Numbered from the stretch's first letter, positions 45,973 to 56,838 are shown. The stretch: 64,000 nucleotides of DNA from Desulfoferrobacter suflitae (GCF_022603395.1 NZ_JAIBKA010000010.1:142055-206054); one strand, 5' to 3'. Numbers and translations are program-made. Notes: generated by a model from the letters alone, not told the origin.

Positions 45973-46001
45973 TTGAAAAGTGGGTTTTTTGCGTCTATAT
46001 T
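45973..46001 (+). promoter_or_regulatory. Sigma70-type promoter of the rpmE-prfA-prmC-murA unit
   Basis: TTGAAA (45973-45978), 17-nt spacer, TATATT (45996-46001). About 50 nt upstream of the rpmE start. The IS lies just upstream of the -35 but does not disrupt it. Confidence 0.7.
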
Positions 46002-46050
46002 TTATGATTCTCTAGTTAAATTTACAAAAAAAGCTGAGGAGGAGACCTTA

Positions 46051-46284
46051 ATGAAAGAGAATATTCACCCCGCATATCATGAAACCGTCATTCGCTGTGC
46101 TTGTGGCAATGAGATCCAAACCGGCTCAACAAAGCAGGACATACGCGTGGAAATCTGTTCCAAGTGTCACCCTTTCTACACCGGAAAGCAAAAATTGGTT
46201 GACTCTGCCGGCCGCATTGAACGTTTCAGGAAAAAATACGAAAAATATCAGACCAACAAAGATGAACAACGCGCGAGTGAATAA
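46051..46284 (+). CDS. rpmE: 50S ribosomal protein L31 (zinc-binding form)
   Basis: 77 residues from the ATG at 46051, preceded by GAGGAGGAG. Cys 16, 18, 36 and 39 (CACGN and [13 protein letters not shown]) form the zinc site of the C+ type L31. A frame open further upstream is not coding. The C-terminus has an extra charged tail ([16 protein letters not shown]). It bridges ribosomal subunits. prfA starts 41 nt downstream. Confidence 0.94.
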   Translation: MKENIHPAYHETVIRCACGNEIQTGSTKQDIRVEICSKCHPFYTGKQKLVDSAGRIERFRKKYEKYQTNKDEQRASE

Positions 46285-46325
46285 CACTGCATGTGTGTGG
46301 AGTTGCGCAACAGGCAACGGCAAAT

Positions 46326-47399
46326 ATGTTTGAACGACTGGACACCCTGGAAGAGAAGATCCGTAAACTGGAAGAGGATCTGAGCAACCCGGAGCTTTTG
46401 GCGAATCCCAAGGAATATCAGAAGGTTGCCAAAGAGCACGCCGAGCTCGCTCCTATTGTGGAGAGATACCGAAACTACACCAGGGCAAGAACCGAGCTGG
46501 CGGAAAACCAGGAGCTCCTCGAAACCGAAGATGATCCTGAAATGCGGGAATTCATCAGGCAGGAGATGTCGCTCCTCAAAAGGGCAGTCGATACTTCGGA
46601 AGATGAACTGAAAGCAATGCTCTCCCCCAAGGATCCCAATGATGAAAAAAACGTGATCCTGGAAATCCGTGCGGGCACAGGCGGCGATGAAGCTGCCCTG
46701 TTTGCTGCGGACCTGTTTCGCATGTATTCCCGATACGCCGAATTACGGCACTGGAATGTGGAAATAATCGACAGCCACCCGACAGGAATCGGCGGATTCA
46801 AGGAAATTATCGCTGCCGTCAATGGAAAAGGGGCTTACAGCCGCCTGAAATATGAAAGCGGAGTGCACCGGGTGCAGCGGGTGCCGGTCACGGAGAGCCA
46901 GGGGAGAATACATACATCGGCGGTCACTGTGGCCGTTCTCCCCGAAGCCGAAGAAGTCGATATCTACATCGATCCCAACGAGCTTAGGGTGGACGTGTTC
47001 CGCTCCTCGGGCCCGGGGGGACAGAGTGTCAACACCACGGATTCGGCTGTCCGCATCACCCATTTACCCACCGGACTGGTGGTCATTTGCCAGGACGAAA
47101 AATCGCAGCACAAAAACAAAGCTAAAGCAATGAAAGTGCTGCGCGCCCGCCTGCTGGATCAGATGCAAAGCGAGCAGGAAGCCAGGATAGCGCAGGAACG
47201 CAAGAGCCAGGTGGGAACGGGCGACCGCAGCGAGAGAATCCGCACTTACAATTTTCCCCAGAACCGGGTTTCCGATCATCGCATCAACCTTACCCTTTAC
47301 AAGCTTGACGCGGTTCTCAGTGGATCAATTGATGAAATCATTGATCCCTTGATCACCCACTTTCGGGCGGAAGCTATCAACAACGACGAACAGCAATGA
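46326..47399 (+). CDS. prfA: Peptide chain release factor 1
   Basis: 357 residues from the ATG at 46326 ([10 protein letters not shown]). The stop-codon recognition tripeptide is PVT at 187-189, which marks RF1 (UAA/UAG), and the catalytic GGQ is at 231-233 in [18 protein letters not shown]. It is the substrate of the downstream PrmC, which methylates the GGQ glutamine. The rpmE-prfA-prmC order is common in this phylum. Confidence 0.96.
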   Translation: MFERLDTLEEKIRKLEEDLSNPELLANPKEYQKVAKEHAELAPIVERYRNYTRARTELAENQELLETEDDPEMREFIRQEMSLLKRAVDTSEDELKAMLSPKDPNDEKNVILEIRAGTGGDEAALFAADLFRMYSRYAELRHWNVEIIDSHPTGIGGFKEIIAAVNGKGAYSRLKYESGVHRVQRVPVTESQGRIHTSAVTVAVLPEAEEVDIYIDPNELRVDVFRSSGPGGQSVNTTDSAVRITHLPTGLVVICQDEKSQHKNKAKAMKVLRARLLDQMQSEQEARIAQERKSQVGTGDRSERIRTYNFPQNRVSDHRINLTLYKLDAVLSGSIDEIIDPLITHFRAEAINNDEQQ

Positions 47400-47413
47400 A
47401 CTAAGGACAAAGG

Positions 47414-48286
47414 ATGGAAGAAATTTGGACCATCCTCAAAGTGCTCCAGTGGACCACGGACTATTTTAGCCGCCACAAGGTGGAGCAGCCCCGTGCCAGC
47501 GCCGAAGTCCTTCTGGCCTACGTGTTGGGAAAAGAACGTATCCAACTCTACCTGCACTACGACCAACCTCTCACCGCAACCGAACTGGCCCGATACCGCC
47601 GGGCAATCCAGAGACGTGCCGCACACGAACCGACTCAGTACATCACTCAAAAACAGGAATTCTGGTCCCTCGAATTTGAAGTCAACCCGTCGGTATTGAT
47701 CCCAAGACCTGAAACCGAGTTGCTGGTTGAAATGGCCATTGATCTTTTGGGCCACCATGCACACACGGTGCTTGATCTGGGCACGGGTTCGGGGGCCATT
47801 GCCGTGGCCATCGCCCACGAGCGTCCCGCTGCCCGGATACTGGCTGCCGACATTTCTTACGCCGCTCTTCAAGTGGCCAAGCGCAACGCTTTGCGTCACC
47901 ATGTGCAACACCGCATATGGTTTGTGGCAGCCAACTGGTTCGACAGTTTGGCTCCGCTTCGGGCCGGCTTCGACCTCATTGTGAGCAATCCCCCCTACAT
48001 TGGGGACGATGAGCTCGCCGGGCTGGCCCCTGAAATCGAAAAGTACGAACCCGCAACCGCCTTAAAGGGTGGAGGTCCCCAGGGACTGGACACCATCCGC
48101 ACCCTTCTTGAAACCGCACCGGATTATCTGCGGCCGGGGGGGGCAATTCTGCTGGAAATCGGACAGGGTCAGGCTGATATATTGCAGAACGAGTTGCAAC
48201 AAAACCTGAATTTTCAAGGCTACCGCATCAAGAACGACTATTCCGGAATACCCAGAATTTTGCACCTAACCAGAGCGCGAAGGTAA
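47414..48286 (+). CDS. prmC: Release factor glutamine methyltransferase PrmC
   Basis: 290 residues. An N-terminal helical domain that grips the release factor is followed by a SAM-dependent methyltransferase with DLGTGSGAIAVAIA at 121-134 and the Gln-binding NPPY at 192-195. Directly follows prfA (14 nt) and precedes murA (3 nt), so it is co-transcribed. Confidence 0.95.
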   Translation: MEEIWTILKVLQWTTDYFSRHKVEQPRASAEVLLAYVLGKERIQLYLHYDQPLTATELARYRRAIQRRAAHEPTQYITQKQEFWSLEFEVNPSVLIPRPETELLVEMAIDLLGHHAHTVLDLGTGSGAIAVAIAHERPAARILAADISYAALQVAKRNALRHHVQHRIWFVAANWFDSLAPLRAGFDLIVSNPPYIGDDELAGLAPEIEKYEPATALKGGGPQGLDTIRTLLETAPDYLRPGGAILLEIGQGQADILQNELQQNLNFQGYRIKNDYSGIPRILHLTRARR

Positions 48287-48289
48287 ACC

Positions 48290-49546
48290 ATGGACAAGCT
48301 GATGATCGAAGGCGGTATCGCACTGCGCGGCCATATTCCGATCAGCGGAGCAAAAAATGCGGCCCTGCCCCTGTTGGCCGCCTCCCTTATCGCACCCGGA
48401 GAACATACTCTGGTCAATGTGCCGCGACTCAGAGACATTCGCACCATGCAGCGGCTCCTGGAGCACATGGGGGCAGAAAGTCAACAGGACGAACATTTTC
48501 ATATCGATACAAGCCGGATACACACTCCGGAGGCACCGTACGAACTGGTCAAAACGATGCGCGCTTCGGTGCTTGTCCTCGGCCCTTTGGTAGCGAGATT
48601 TCAGCATGCCAAAGTGTCCCTGCCCGGCGGATGCGCCATTGGAGCCCGCCCCATCAACCTCCACTTGGAAGGTCTGGAGCGCATGGGAGCGGAAATTCAA
48701 TTGCAGCACGGTTATGTCATGGCTAAGGCCAAACGCCTGCAAGGGACAACCATCACTTTCGATCAAATCACGGTAACCGGCACGGAAAATCTGATGATGG
48801 CGGCGAGCCTGGCTGACGGCGTAACGGTGCTGGAAAACGCGGCGCGTGAACCGGAGGTGATTGCACTGGCTGAATATCTTAATGAAATGGGCGCTCATAT
48901 TCGCGGTGCCGGTACCCCGCAAATCACCATTGAAGGCGTTCCCAACCTCAGCCCCGGTACTCACACCGTTATTCCCGACCGCATCGAAACCGGCACCTAC
49001 ATGATAGCTGCCGCCATCACCGGAGGACACCTCACCCTGTCTCCATGTCATCCCGAACACCTGGAAGCGGTGATCAGCAAACTCGAAGGGACAGGGGCGA
49101 CCATATGCGTCAACGACGGCACGCTGGAGATTCAGGCGGCTTCCGCTATACGCAGCGTGGACGTGAAAACCTGGCCGTTCCCCGGATTCCCGACGGATAT
49201 GCAGGCCCAGTTTATGTCTTTGATGGCATTGGGAGACGGGGTCAGTCTTATTACCGAACAAATTTTCGAAAACCGTTTCATGCATGTCCTCGAGCTCAGG
49301 CGACTCGGCGCCGATATCAACCTGGACGGCAGAACCGCCGTGGTTCGCGGCGTCGAGTCCCTTTCAGGAGCCCCCGTCATGGCGACCGATCTACGCGCAT
49401 CGGCTTCTTTGGTCCTGGCGGGGCTGGCTGCCGATGGACTGACCGAGATCAGACGTATCTATCACCTGGACAGGGGTTACGAGACCATCGAGCAGAAGCT
49501 GACAGCCGTGGGCGCCAGAATCTGGCGCGAGCGAGACCAGGACTAG
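48290..49546 (+). CDS. murA: UDP-N-acetylglucosamine 1-carboxyvinyltransferase
   Basis: 418 residues. MurA transfers enolpyruvate from PEP to UDP-GlcNAc, the first committed step of peptidoglycan synthesis. Catalytic Cys 115 is present in [16 protein letters not shown], so the enzyme should be fosfomycin sensitive. The N-terminal [25 protein letters not shown] and the C-terminal [17 protein letters not shown] with [12 protein letters not shown] complete the family pattern. Confidence 0.96.
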   Translation: MDKLMIEGGIALRGHIPISGAKNAALPLLAASLIAPGEHTLVNVPRLRDIRTMQRLLEHMGAESQQDEHFHIDTSRIHTPEAPYELVKTMRASVLVLGPLVARFQHAKVSLPGGCAIGARPINLHLEGLERMGAEIQLQHGYVMAKAKRLQGTTITFDQITVTGTENLMMAASLADGVTVLENAAREPEVIALAEYLNEMGAHIRGAGTPQITIEGVPNLSPGTHTVIPDRIETGTYMIAAAITGGHLTLSPCHPEHLEAVISKLEGTGATICVNDGTLEIQAASAIRSVDVKTWPFPGFPTDMQAQFMSLMALGDGVSLITEQIFENRFMHVLELRRLGADINLDGRTAVVRGVESLSGAPVMATDLRASASLVLAGLAADGLTEIRRIYHLDRGYETIEQKLTAVGARIWRERDQD

Positions 49547-49615
49547 CGGGAATCCGACCCCTGAGAAAGTGCACCGCTCAAACCGTGTGTGCTTCAGCCA
49601 CCATTGAGGAAGAGC

Positions 49616-52102
49616 ATGGGAACTCGCCCTCTTTGCGTGATTTCAATCGCTTTTGTGGCAGGAACTGGTGCTGCACAGTGGATTTCTGCCGAGCATCCCG
49701 TCCTGATCTTCCCGCTCGTGAGTCTTGTTTTTCTAGTCTGTTTTATCGCCGCGATCTACCCTTGCCCTCCTCTTGTTCGTCGTGCCTGCGGAATTGCCGC
49801 CTTCCTTTGCCTTGGCCTTCTGGCCGGTCTCCTGGTACGTCCTGAATTGCCCGCGCCAGCGAGCCTTAAACCGTTCCTAAATGAACCCGACATCCTGGTA
49901 ATGGGTGAAGTGACTCGGCCGCCCGACTACCATCCCGATAAGATGTTACTTCCGGTTGAACTGCAGCGAGTCGTCACTCCGCAAAACAGTTTTCCGGTGC
50001 GCGGCGGCATTGTCATCACTCTTCGTCAAACGGACATGGAACCGGGCACCTGGCTCCCGGGAGACAGATTACTGGCACGGCTTCACGTGAAGCCATTCCG
50101 CAATTTCGGTAATCCCGGCGCATATGATTATGTCGGAAACCGGGCAAATCGAGGATTCTACGGCCGAGCCCACATTTCCAATCGTGGTCTGTTGCTGAAA
50201 TTGGCTCCCACGGGCAGCCTATTGTCGCCTTTCAAAAACCTGGGCAGAAGCCTCGAGCGGTTTCGACAGAGTGCTCTCCTATGGTTGCAGAACAACGCAT
50301 CCTTTGACGTTGCCGCCTTCTACTCGGCACTGCTGCTCGGATACCGCCAACAATTGAGTGCCCAGTGGCGAGATCACTTGAACCGTGCCGGAGTGACCCA
50401 CCTTCTGGCCATCTCGGGACTGCATCTGGGAATGGTGAGCCTGGCAATCTTTTGGCTGAGCAGTCGAGCAATCCGCCTGTGTGCACCGTCCCTCCTTCAG
50501 GCTCGAAGCGATCGCCGCATCGCTTTGTGGATAGCGTTATTGTGTGCATCCATGTACGCTTGCGTGGGAGGCCTCGCGCTGCCCACCTGGAGGGCAGCCA
50601 TAACGCTATTGCTGATCTGCTGGTCCATTCATCTGTATCGTCGGCCGGACCCGGCCACATTTCTGGCAGCCGCAGCCCTGTTAATTCTTGTGCTCTTTCC
50701 CAACCAGTTGCGGCAAATCTCCTTCCAGCTGTCTTTTGCGGCGATGATCGGCATCCTGTTATTCTTTCCCCGACTCTACAGGATCTCCAAACATCTCCTT
50801 CCCTCTGCCACTGACCGCGCCCTGCACCCGGTACATCTGTTTAAACCGTTCCTGGATGCCTTGCTCCTTTCAGCCGCCGTAACAATCACTGTTGCCCCCC
50901 TCATCGCCTACCATTTTAACGGAATTTCCCTGGCGGCATTGATCGCCAACTCGTTGCTGGTTCCGCTGATAGGATTCCTGGTTTTGCCGATCGGGCTTGC
51001 AACGCTCGTCGCGCTCCCGCTGAACGAAACCGTTGCAAGGCTCTTGCTCAAGGCCGGCGCATGGCTGGTGGAGATTTGCCAGCACATCATCCACTGGTTC
51101 AGCCACCTCTCATGGAGCTTCATCTGGGTTGGCATCGTGCCCCTCATCTGGGTAGTGGGCTTTTACGCATTTCTTGCCGTGTCATTGTCCCGGTGGAATT
51201 GGCAGAAGAAGTTGACAGTCCTCGTGCCGATGATTCTTGTATTGTTGGGTTACACGGTCTCAAGGGGCATCTCGGCGGCTGACGGCAGACCCGATCAGCT
51301 GCTCACCGTCACTGCAATTGATGTGGGTCAGGGAAGCTCCACTCTGGTGCGCTTTCCCAACGGTGCGACCATGCTCGTGGACGGAGGCGGCTTTTTCGAT
51401 GACTCCTTCGATGTGGGACGCCATGTACTGGCACCGTTCTTCCGGCACACAGGCATCGGCAGGCTCGACTATGTGATCCTGTCACACGATCATCCGGACC
51501 ATCGAAATGGTTTACGGTTCATTCTCGATCATTTCGAGGTGGGTTCTTTTGTGGAAACCGGCATCGAAAGCCGGGATGGAGACGAGCACTTAAATGAACT
51601 GAGAGACATCGTACACCAACGCAAGCTGCGCCGGATGCTTATGCCCGAGATCCTCCACTTTCCCGGAAACATCGGCGAGTGCCGGGTCAACATTCTTCAT
51701 CCCACACCCGACTATCTCCAGAAACAGTGGGATCACAATTTGAATAATGCATCCCTGGTGCTGCAGATAACATTCGGCAAGACATGCGTCATCATTCCGG
51801 GCGACATCGATGCCTCCGTCGAAAAACTCATTTTTGAAGACCATTCCCCTTGCCAGGAGCTGCTTCTCATTTCTCCTCATCATGGCAGCGCAAGTTCCAA
51901 CAGCAGCTTCTTGTTCGACCGACTACAGCCAAAGCACATAATTTTTTCATGTGGATTTGATAACTGGTTTGGCTTTCCGGCACGGCAAGTACTGGAGGAA
52001 TGCCGCAGACGAAACATAATCATCCATCGAACAGACATCGGGGGAGCCATCAATGCCTCCTCCAACGGTCTGCAATGGAACATCACGAGCTACTTGCATT
52101 GA
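49616..52102 (+). CDS. comEC: ComEC/Rec2 DNA-uptake channel protein
   Basis: 828 residues from the ATG at 49616, which has GAGGAAGAG close upstream. N-terminal hydrophobic region and OB-like DUF4131 part (MGEVTRPPDYHPDKMLLPVELQRV), the competence domain from about residue 220 (YSALLLGYRQQLSAQWRDHLNRAGVTHLLAISGLHLGMVSLAIFW), many transmembrane helices, then a C-terminal MBL domain (IDVGQGSSTLVRFPNGATMLVDGGG, ILSHDHPDHRNGL, SPHHGSASSNSS). Complete in all three parts. It carries single-stranded DNA across the inner membrane during natural transformation. Confidence 0.92.
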   Translation: MGTRPLCVISIAFVAGTGAAQWISAEHPVLIFPLVSLVFLVCFIAAIYPCPPLVRRACGIAAFLCLGLLAGLLVRPELPAPASLKPFLNEPDILVMGEVTRPPDYHPDKMLLPVELQRVVTPQNSFPVRGGIVITLRQTDMEPGTWLPGDRLLARLHVKPFRNFGNPGAYDYVGNRANRGFYGRAHISNRGLLLKLAPTGSLLSPFKNLGRSLERFRQSALLWLQNNASFDVAAFYSALLLGYRQQLSAQWRDHLNRAGVTHLLAISGLHLGMVSLAIFWLSSRAIRLCAPSLLQARSDRRIALWIALLCASMYACVGGLALPTWRAAITLLLICWSIHLYRRPDPATFLAAAALLILVLFPNQLRQISFQLSFAAMIGILLFFPRLYRISKHLLPSATDRALHPVHLFKPFLDALLLSAAVTITVAPLIAYHFNGISLAALIANSLLVPLIGFLVLPIGLATLVALPLNETVARLLLKAGAWLVEICQHIIHWFSHLSWSFIWVGIVPLIWVVGFYAFLAVSLSRWNWQKKLTVLVPMILVLLGYTVSRGISAADGRPDQLLTVTAIDVGQGSSTLVRFPNGATMLVDGGGFFDDSFDVGRHVLAPFFRHTGIGRLDYVILSHDHPDHRNGLRFILDHFEVGSFVETGIESRDGDEHLNELRDIVHQRKLRRMLMPEILHFPGNIGECRVNILHPTPDYLQKQWDHNLNNASLVLQITFGKTCVIIPGDIDASVEKLIFEDHSPCQELLLISPHHGSASSNSSFLFDRLQPKHIIFSCGFDNWFGFPARQVLEECRRRNIIIHRTDIGGAINASSNGLQWNITSYLH

Positions 52103-52109
52103 GGGGTTC

Positions 52110-52931
52110 ATGCGCTATTATTTTTTCGGCGACATCCACGGAAATGAAGACGCTTTAAAGTGCTGCATCAACCACCTGAGCGAAACCCGTATCGACCGGG
52201 TTTACTGCCTCGGCGATATCGTCGGTTGGCTGCCGTTTGGTGATCGCACCTTCAAGCGACTGCAATCTTTGCATCTTCCGACCGTAGCCGGCAACCATGA
52301 TCTGCTGGTGGCCGGTCTTTTCACCGATCATCCGCAGCAACTGGATCGCATGCAAGCGAGCGCCTACAATGCCGGTCTTCTGTCAACAGTACCCGGTGCC
52401 ATCGATTATCTGAGTCAACTGCCGCTTTTCATCGAAGAAGAACACTTCATTATGACTCACCACAGTCCTTTTCATCTGCCGCGATCAGGGGAGGCCGTCA
52501 CCATCGAATCATTCAACTATTTGGACAAGACGGCCCTTGAGGAGAGCCTGGAAAGGTGGCGGACATTTCCACACAGTATTATCGTGAGCGGCCACGACCA
52601 CATCCCGGCAATTTATGAATTGCCGCACACCCATCATTCCCCCCGGTTTGAAGACGTCATCGTCCATCGCTGCGAAGCAATTGCCCCCTTCGTAGTGAGG
52701 CTGAAACCGCATGCAAGATACTGGATTAAAGCGGGAAGCGTCGGTGGCCCTTACCGCGACGGCATTGCCGTGTGCAATTCGGCACTGCTGGATACCGACC
52801 GGATGACTGTGACTCTCTTTCGGCTGCCATTCCCGCTGCAGAGACTTCACGAGGAACTGGCCAATCATCCATTTTGCAGAAATCTCCCGACCCTTAAACG
52901 CTACATGGAACTGTTGGAAAAATCCGCATAG
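52110..52931 (+). CDS. Metallophosphoesterase (YfcE/MJ0936-like)
   Basis: 273 residues from the ATG at 52110, which has GAGGGG 5 nt upstream. The calcineurin-like metal motifs are all present: GDIHGNEDAL at 7-16, CLGDIVGW, GNHDLLV, MTHHSPFHLPR and SGHDHIPAIYE. Such enzymes hydrolyse phosphoesters or nucleotides; the substrate is unknown. It starts 7 nt after comEC and ends the plus-strand run; the next genes are on the other strand. Confidence 0.85.
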   Translation: MRYYFFGDIHGNEDALKCCINHLSETRIDRVYCLGDIVGWLPFGDRTFKRLQSLHLPTVAGNHDLLVAGLFTDHPQQLDRMQASAYNAGLLSTVPGAIDYLSQLPLFIEEEHFIMTHHSPFHLPRSGEAVTIESFNYLDKTALEESLERWRTFPHSIIVSGHDHIPAIYELPHTHHSPRFEDVIVHRCEAIAPFVVRLKPHARYWIKAGSVGGPYRDGIAVCNSALLDTDRMTVTLFRLPFPLQRLHEELANHPFCRNLPTLKRYMELLEKSA

Positions 52932-53038
52932 ATCCGGGTTCGCAACTTCCAAGATGACGTATTTTATGAAGCAATAAATGCTTACGGCACTACTCTGTGA
53001 TGGGCAACCATCACTGCTTGGAGGGCATGAAACGGGTG

Positions 53039-54502
53039 TCAGTGGAGAGAAGAATTTTTTTGAATCATTTTCACAATGTTGGTGGTACTGGAGCCGGCCG
53101 CAAGCGGCACCAACACCACTTGACCGCCCCAGGCTTCCACCAGTTGATGGCCGACAACGCCGGTGCGTACATAGTCGGCACCTTTCACCAATACCTCGGG
53201 GCGCAGCACCTGGATCAGATTCAAGGGCGTATCTTCATCGAAAATAACAACCATATCGACACACTCCAATGCAGCCAGAATGGAAGCGCGGTCCTGCTGT
53301 CTCAAAATTGGTCGGCCGACACCCTTGAGCCGACCTACCGAAGCATCCGAATTCAGTCCTACCACCAGCTTGCTGCCTTCCTTGGCAGCGGCCTGCAGTA
53401 GCTTAATGTGGCCGACATGCAACAAATCAAAACAGCCATTGGTAAAAACCACCCGCTCGCCCAGCACGCGCCAGGCATCCACCTGCATTTTGGCATCGTC
53501 AAGATTAAAAATCTTGTGCAGGGAACCGATTTCATCCAGGCGCAAAGCCACCTGTAACTCATCCATACTGATGGCATGCGTGCCGACTTTACCAACCACG
53601 GCTCCGGCCGCGGCATTTGCCACCCTGGCCGCATTGGACCAGCTCAGCCCCGCCGCCACGCCGGCCGCGAGTACCGCTATAACGGTATCTCCGGCACCTG
53701 AAACATCGAAGACTTCTCTGGGCTTCGCTGCTATTACGGCCGGTTCCCCGTCCCGCCGGACCAGGATCATGCCTTTTGCTCCTCGGGTAACGAGCAGGTG
53801 GTCCAGGCACAGCTCTTTTTGAACCTTGATGGCCCCTGTCAACAGGTCCTGCTCGCTCTTGCCGGGCCCGCCCAGCACCGCTTCCAACTCGCTTTCATTG
53901 GGAGTAATACAGGTTGCGTGCCGGTATCGATCCCAATCCTTGCCTTTGGGATCCACCAGGACGGCGACATTCCTTGCACCGGCGTGACCGATCATATCAC
54001 GGCAAAGTGCCCCGGAAAGCACTCCCTTGCCGTAGTCGGACAGAATAACCGCCCGCTTGCCCGGCAATAGCGCTCTGTACCTGGAAAACAGCTCCTCGGC
54101 CGCCGCAGCTGACAGAATTCCGATTTCCTCTTCATCAAGGCGAATCAGCTGCTGACCCTGGGCAAGTACGCGAGTCTTGGTGGTGGTGGGTCTATGCGGC
54201 TCGATCAACAACTTGTCTTCAATCCCAGCCGAGCGCAAATGATGCGCCAGTACCCTGCCTGCCTCATCATCGCCTCTGGCACCCAGGAGGACTGTTTTGC
54301 AGCCAAGCCCGGCAAGGTTGGCCGCCACATTGGCGGCTCCCCCCAACACCGAGGTCTTGTCTCTCACCCTCACCACGGGCACCGGAGCCTCAGGGGATAT
54401 GCGGGTCACTTCACACCATTGGTAGTAGTCGAGCATCACATCACCGACAACCAGGATGTTCACTCCGCAAAATGAGGATAACCTGTCAGACATACCGGTC
54501 AC
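53039..54502 (-). CDS. hldE: Bifunctional heptose-7-phosphate kinase / heptose-1-phosphate adenylyltransferase
   Basis: 487 residues. The N-terminal PfkB-type kinase domain spans about 1-320 (VVGDVMLDYYQWCEVTRISPEAPVPVV, GGAANVAANLAGLG, ILSDYGKGVLSG, DVSGAGDTVIAVLAAG). The C-terminal nucleotidyltransferase starts near 355 (FTNGCFDLLHVGHIKLLQAA). Both halves act in making ADP-heptose for the LPS inner core. Together with lptD and galE this supports an LPS-bearing outer membrane. Confidence 0.95.
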   Translation of the reverse strand: MTGMSDRLSSFCGVNILVVGDVMLDYYQWCEVTRISPEAPVPVVRVRDKTSVLGGAANVAANLAGLGCKTVLLGARGDDEAGRVLAHHLRSAGIEDKLLIEPHRPTTTKTRVLAQGQQLIRLDEEEIGILSAAAAEELFSRYRALLPGKRAVILSDYGKGVLSGALCRDMIGHAGARNVAVLVDPKGKDWDRYRHATCITPNESELEAVLGGPGKSEQDLLTGAIKVQKELCLDHLLVTRGAKGMILVRRDGEPAVIAAKPREVFDVSGAGDTVIAVLAAGVAAGLSWSNAARVANAAAGAVVGKVGTHAISMDELQVALRLDEIGSLHKIFNLDDAKMQVDAWRVLGERVVFTNGCFDLLHVGHIKLLQAAAKEGSKLVVGLNSDASVGRLKGVGRPILRQQDRASILAALECVDMVVIFDEDTPLNLIQVLRPEVLVKGADYVRTGVVGHQLVEAWGGQVVLVPLAAGSSTTNIVKMIQKNSSLH

Positions 54503-54517
54503 TTCGTTAGGTTCAAA

Positions 54518-55345
54518 TCAATCCTTTTTCTCTTCTGCAGCGGGCTCCGCGGGCTTTGTCGCCTGCCCCTCAGGGGCCGCCGGTTGCGGCGCAATGCCCA
54601 ACTTTTCAAAAAGTGTTTCTTCAGGCAGCAGTCCCGGGTGGTAAGTGCCGTCAGGAAAGATGTAAACAGGAGTTCCACTGACCCCTTTGGCCTTCAAAAA
54701 TTCTACCGTATCTTTAACCTTCTTAACTCCCTCCGGGCACTGATTGTCGGATTTATAATTACTCTCCAACCCTTCAAGGCCTTTATTATCGCAGATGATG
54801 GAAACGCACTCCTGTTCGGCCCCTTCATGCATGGGCAACGGAAAAAATAGAAAATTGACAGTGACCTTGCCTGCTTCAGCCAATTTCTTCAGGGTTTCTT
54901 CCCCCTTCTTACAATAAGGGCATTGCGGATCTGTTACGTAGTAGAGAGTCTTGTCCGACGTACCGATCGAGAAGGCAGTGAGAGATTCCAGTTTGGTCAT
55001 CTCTTCAGCACTCAACCTGTTCAGCTCAGTCATGGCATCCTGCGTCAGATTGCGCCCACCCTCAACATCCAATATCTGGCCCGCAAAGAAAAATTTTGCA
55101 TCGGGGTCGATGTATAATATTCCTTTTCTGTTGTTCACCATCATATCCACTTCACAAAGCCCCGGCACAATGCTCTCTTTAACATGGATCACCTGGCCTT
55201 CGCGCTTGAATACCTTGGAGAAAGCTTCCATAACCTTTTCCGGTGGCGGGCATTTCTCAGCCGCTGTCGCAATAGCGGGAACCACCCACACAGCAGTAAC
55301 GATCAAGAACATCAGTCCTGCCAAAATGTGCTTAGTTTGCTTCAC
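54518..55345 (-). CDS. Periplasmic DsbC/DsbG-like thiol:disulfide protein
   Basis: 275 residues from a GTG at 55345 preceded by GGAG 7 nt upstream; the frame upstream of it is not convincing. Signal peptide about 1-28 (LMFLIVTAVWVVPAIATAA). The mature part has a DsbC-like dimerisation region, then a thioredoxin fold with the active site DPQCPYCKKGEETLKKL and cis-Pro in SGTPVYIFPDG. The C-terminus is Ala/Pro/Glu-rich low complexity (about 30 residues). Probably isomerises or reduces disulfides in the periplasm. Extra cysteines (ECVSIICDN, NQCPEG) lie between CxxC and cis-Pro. Confidence 0.83.
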   Translation of the reverse strand: MKQTKHILAGLMFLIVTAVWVVPAIATAAEKCPPPEKVMEAFSKVFKREGQVIHVKESIVPGLCEVDMMVNNRKGILYIDPDAKFFFAGQILDVEGGRNLTQDAMTELNRLSAEEMTKLESLTAFSIGTSDKTLYYVTDPQCPYCKKGEETLKKLAEAGKVTVNFLFFPLPMHEGAEQECVSIICDNKGLEGLESNYKSDNQCPEGVKKVKDTVEFLKAKGVSGTPVYIFPDGTYHPGLLPEETLFEKLGIAPQPAAPEGQATKPAEPAAEEKKD

Positions 55346-55482
55346 CTTATTTCTCCTTGTTTTGCTTGAAGAGATGCAATAACTCTGAGTTTGATGGATT
55401 CCCATCCGCTCTGCTGCTTCCGGCATCCAGCAGGAAGCGCCTGCGCCAATGGCTTTAAGGTAGACATGAAACAATGCCGGCC

Positions 55483-56436
55483 TCATTCCATCTTGAAACT
55501 TGCCAAATCTTTGACCACGTCTCGCAAGCTCTTAAAATCATAATTGAACCAGGTCTTCAGGTAACTGTTGTCAGCCACCAGCCGGGGTGGATCCCCCGGA
55601 CGTATGGGATGTTCTACGACTTGAAGCTTTTTACCGACGGCCTCCTCCACAAGGTGCACCAGCTCTCGAACCGATACCCCTTCCCCTTTACCCACGTTGG
55701 AGATGAGTTTCGGGCGGGACTCGATGATGTCGAGTGCGCGGATGTGTGCACGGGCCAGATCCATCACGTACACATAATCGCGGACAGCCGTGCCGTCTTC
55801 TGTGTCGTGGTCGGTACCAAACAACGAAAATGAGGCAGCGGATCTGGCCGCCTGCATCAGGTTCGGCAGCACGTGCGTTTCCGGTTCGTGTCTCTCGTAA
55901 ATCTCTCCCTCTGGGTCGTTTCCCACCACATTGAAGTAACGCAACGCCGCGAAATGAACCCCCACCACCGGTGCGACTTCGTTGATCACCTGCTCGCATT
56001 GCCACTTGGAGAGGCCGTAGGGATTTTTCGGATTCTTGGGATGATCCTCGCCTATGGTTGGAGTTTGAGCATCACCATAGACCGCACAGGAACTGGAGAA
56101 AACCAGCCGCCTGGTTCCCGCCCTCTTCATTGCCTTCAGCAAAGCGATGCTGCCGGAGACATTGTTGTCGAAATATTCTTCGGGCAACCGGGTGGATTCT
56201 TCCACATAGGCTTTCGCTGCAAAATGAATCACTGCGTCCACCTTAAACCCCACCAAGGCCCTGTAAAGACTTTCCTCACTGCGGATATCACCGAACACAA
56301 ACGGACCAAAGCGCGCCCATTCAGCCCAGCCGTTGGAAAGGTTATCAAAGGCAATCGGTACGTGCCCCTCTTGCTTCAACAACTTCGCAGTGTGGGAACC
56401 TATGTAGCCGGCCCCGCCGGTAACAAGAATATTCAA
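55483..56436 (-). CDS. galE: UDP-glucose 4-epimerase
   Basis: 317 residues from a TTG at 56436, chosen because GGAGGTG lies just upstream and NILVTGGAGYIGSHTAKLL is the family N-terminus. Rossmann GGAGYIG motif, catalytic Ser region VFSSSCAVYG, and YGLSKWQCEQ with the Tyr-Lys pair. It interconverts UDP-glucose and UDP-galactose for surface polysaccharides. Ends about 137 nt before the DsbC-like start on the same strand. Confidence 0.9.
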   Translation of the reverse strand: MNILVTGGAGYIGSHTAKLLKQEGHVPIAFDNLSNGWAEWARFGPFVFGDIRSEESLYRALVGFKVDAVIHFAAKAYVEESTRLPEEYFDNNVSGSIALLKAMKRAGTRRLVFSSSCAVYGDAQTPTIGEDHPKNPKNPYGLSKWQCEQVINEVAPVVGVHFAALRYFNVVGNDPEGEIYERHEPETHVLPNLMQAARSAASFSLFGTDHDTEDGTAVRDYVYVMDLARAHIRALDIIESRPKLISNVGKGEGVSVRELVHLVEEAVGKKLQVVEHPIRPGDPPRLVADNSYLKTWFNYDFKSLRDVVKDLASFKME

Positions 56437-56838
56437 TGGCACCTCCCAGCGGTATGAGTATGATTTTACGGGACAGGTTGCATGGCTCTCTAACATGAAG
56501 ATTTGAGAATGGAAAGTCAAATTTACTGCGCAATTCGTGTGCGCTGATTTCCACTCCATTGCGGCATGGCACAGCTTGCTTTAAACCCCTTGGGGACAGG
56601 ATGGTACCCTTGCGTCAGGAGAAAGGGGAAATGTGCGGCGCGGTTTTGCACCGTTGTCTCGCAGGGCTTATTAAGTCGACTTGCTGCACGGGAGAAGGGC
56701 TTGCCTGTCTTGTTGATTGACAGCGGAATATCTGCGTAAGCGTTCTGCGAACCCCATATTTCGCGGCAACTTAGGTTGTGGGAAATTGGCCTCCAGAACA
56801 GCCGAAGGAGGTCAAGCATCGAGACTATCAAGCCGTAG

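Noticed and set aside
48266..49285. 339-codon minus-strand open frame opposite murA
   Set aside because: Shadow of murA; no recognisable domain.
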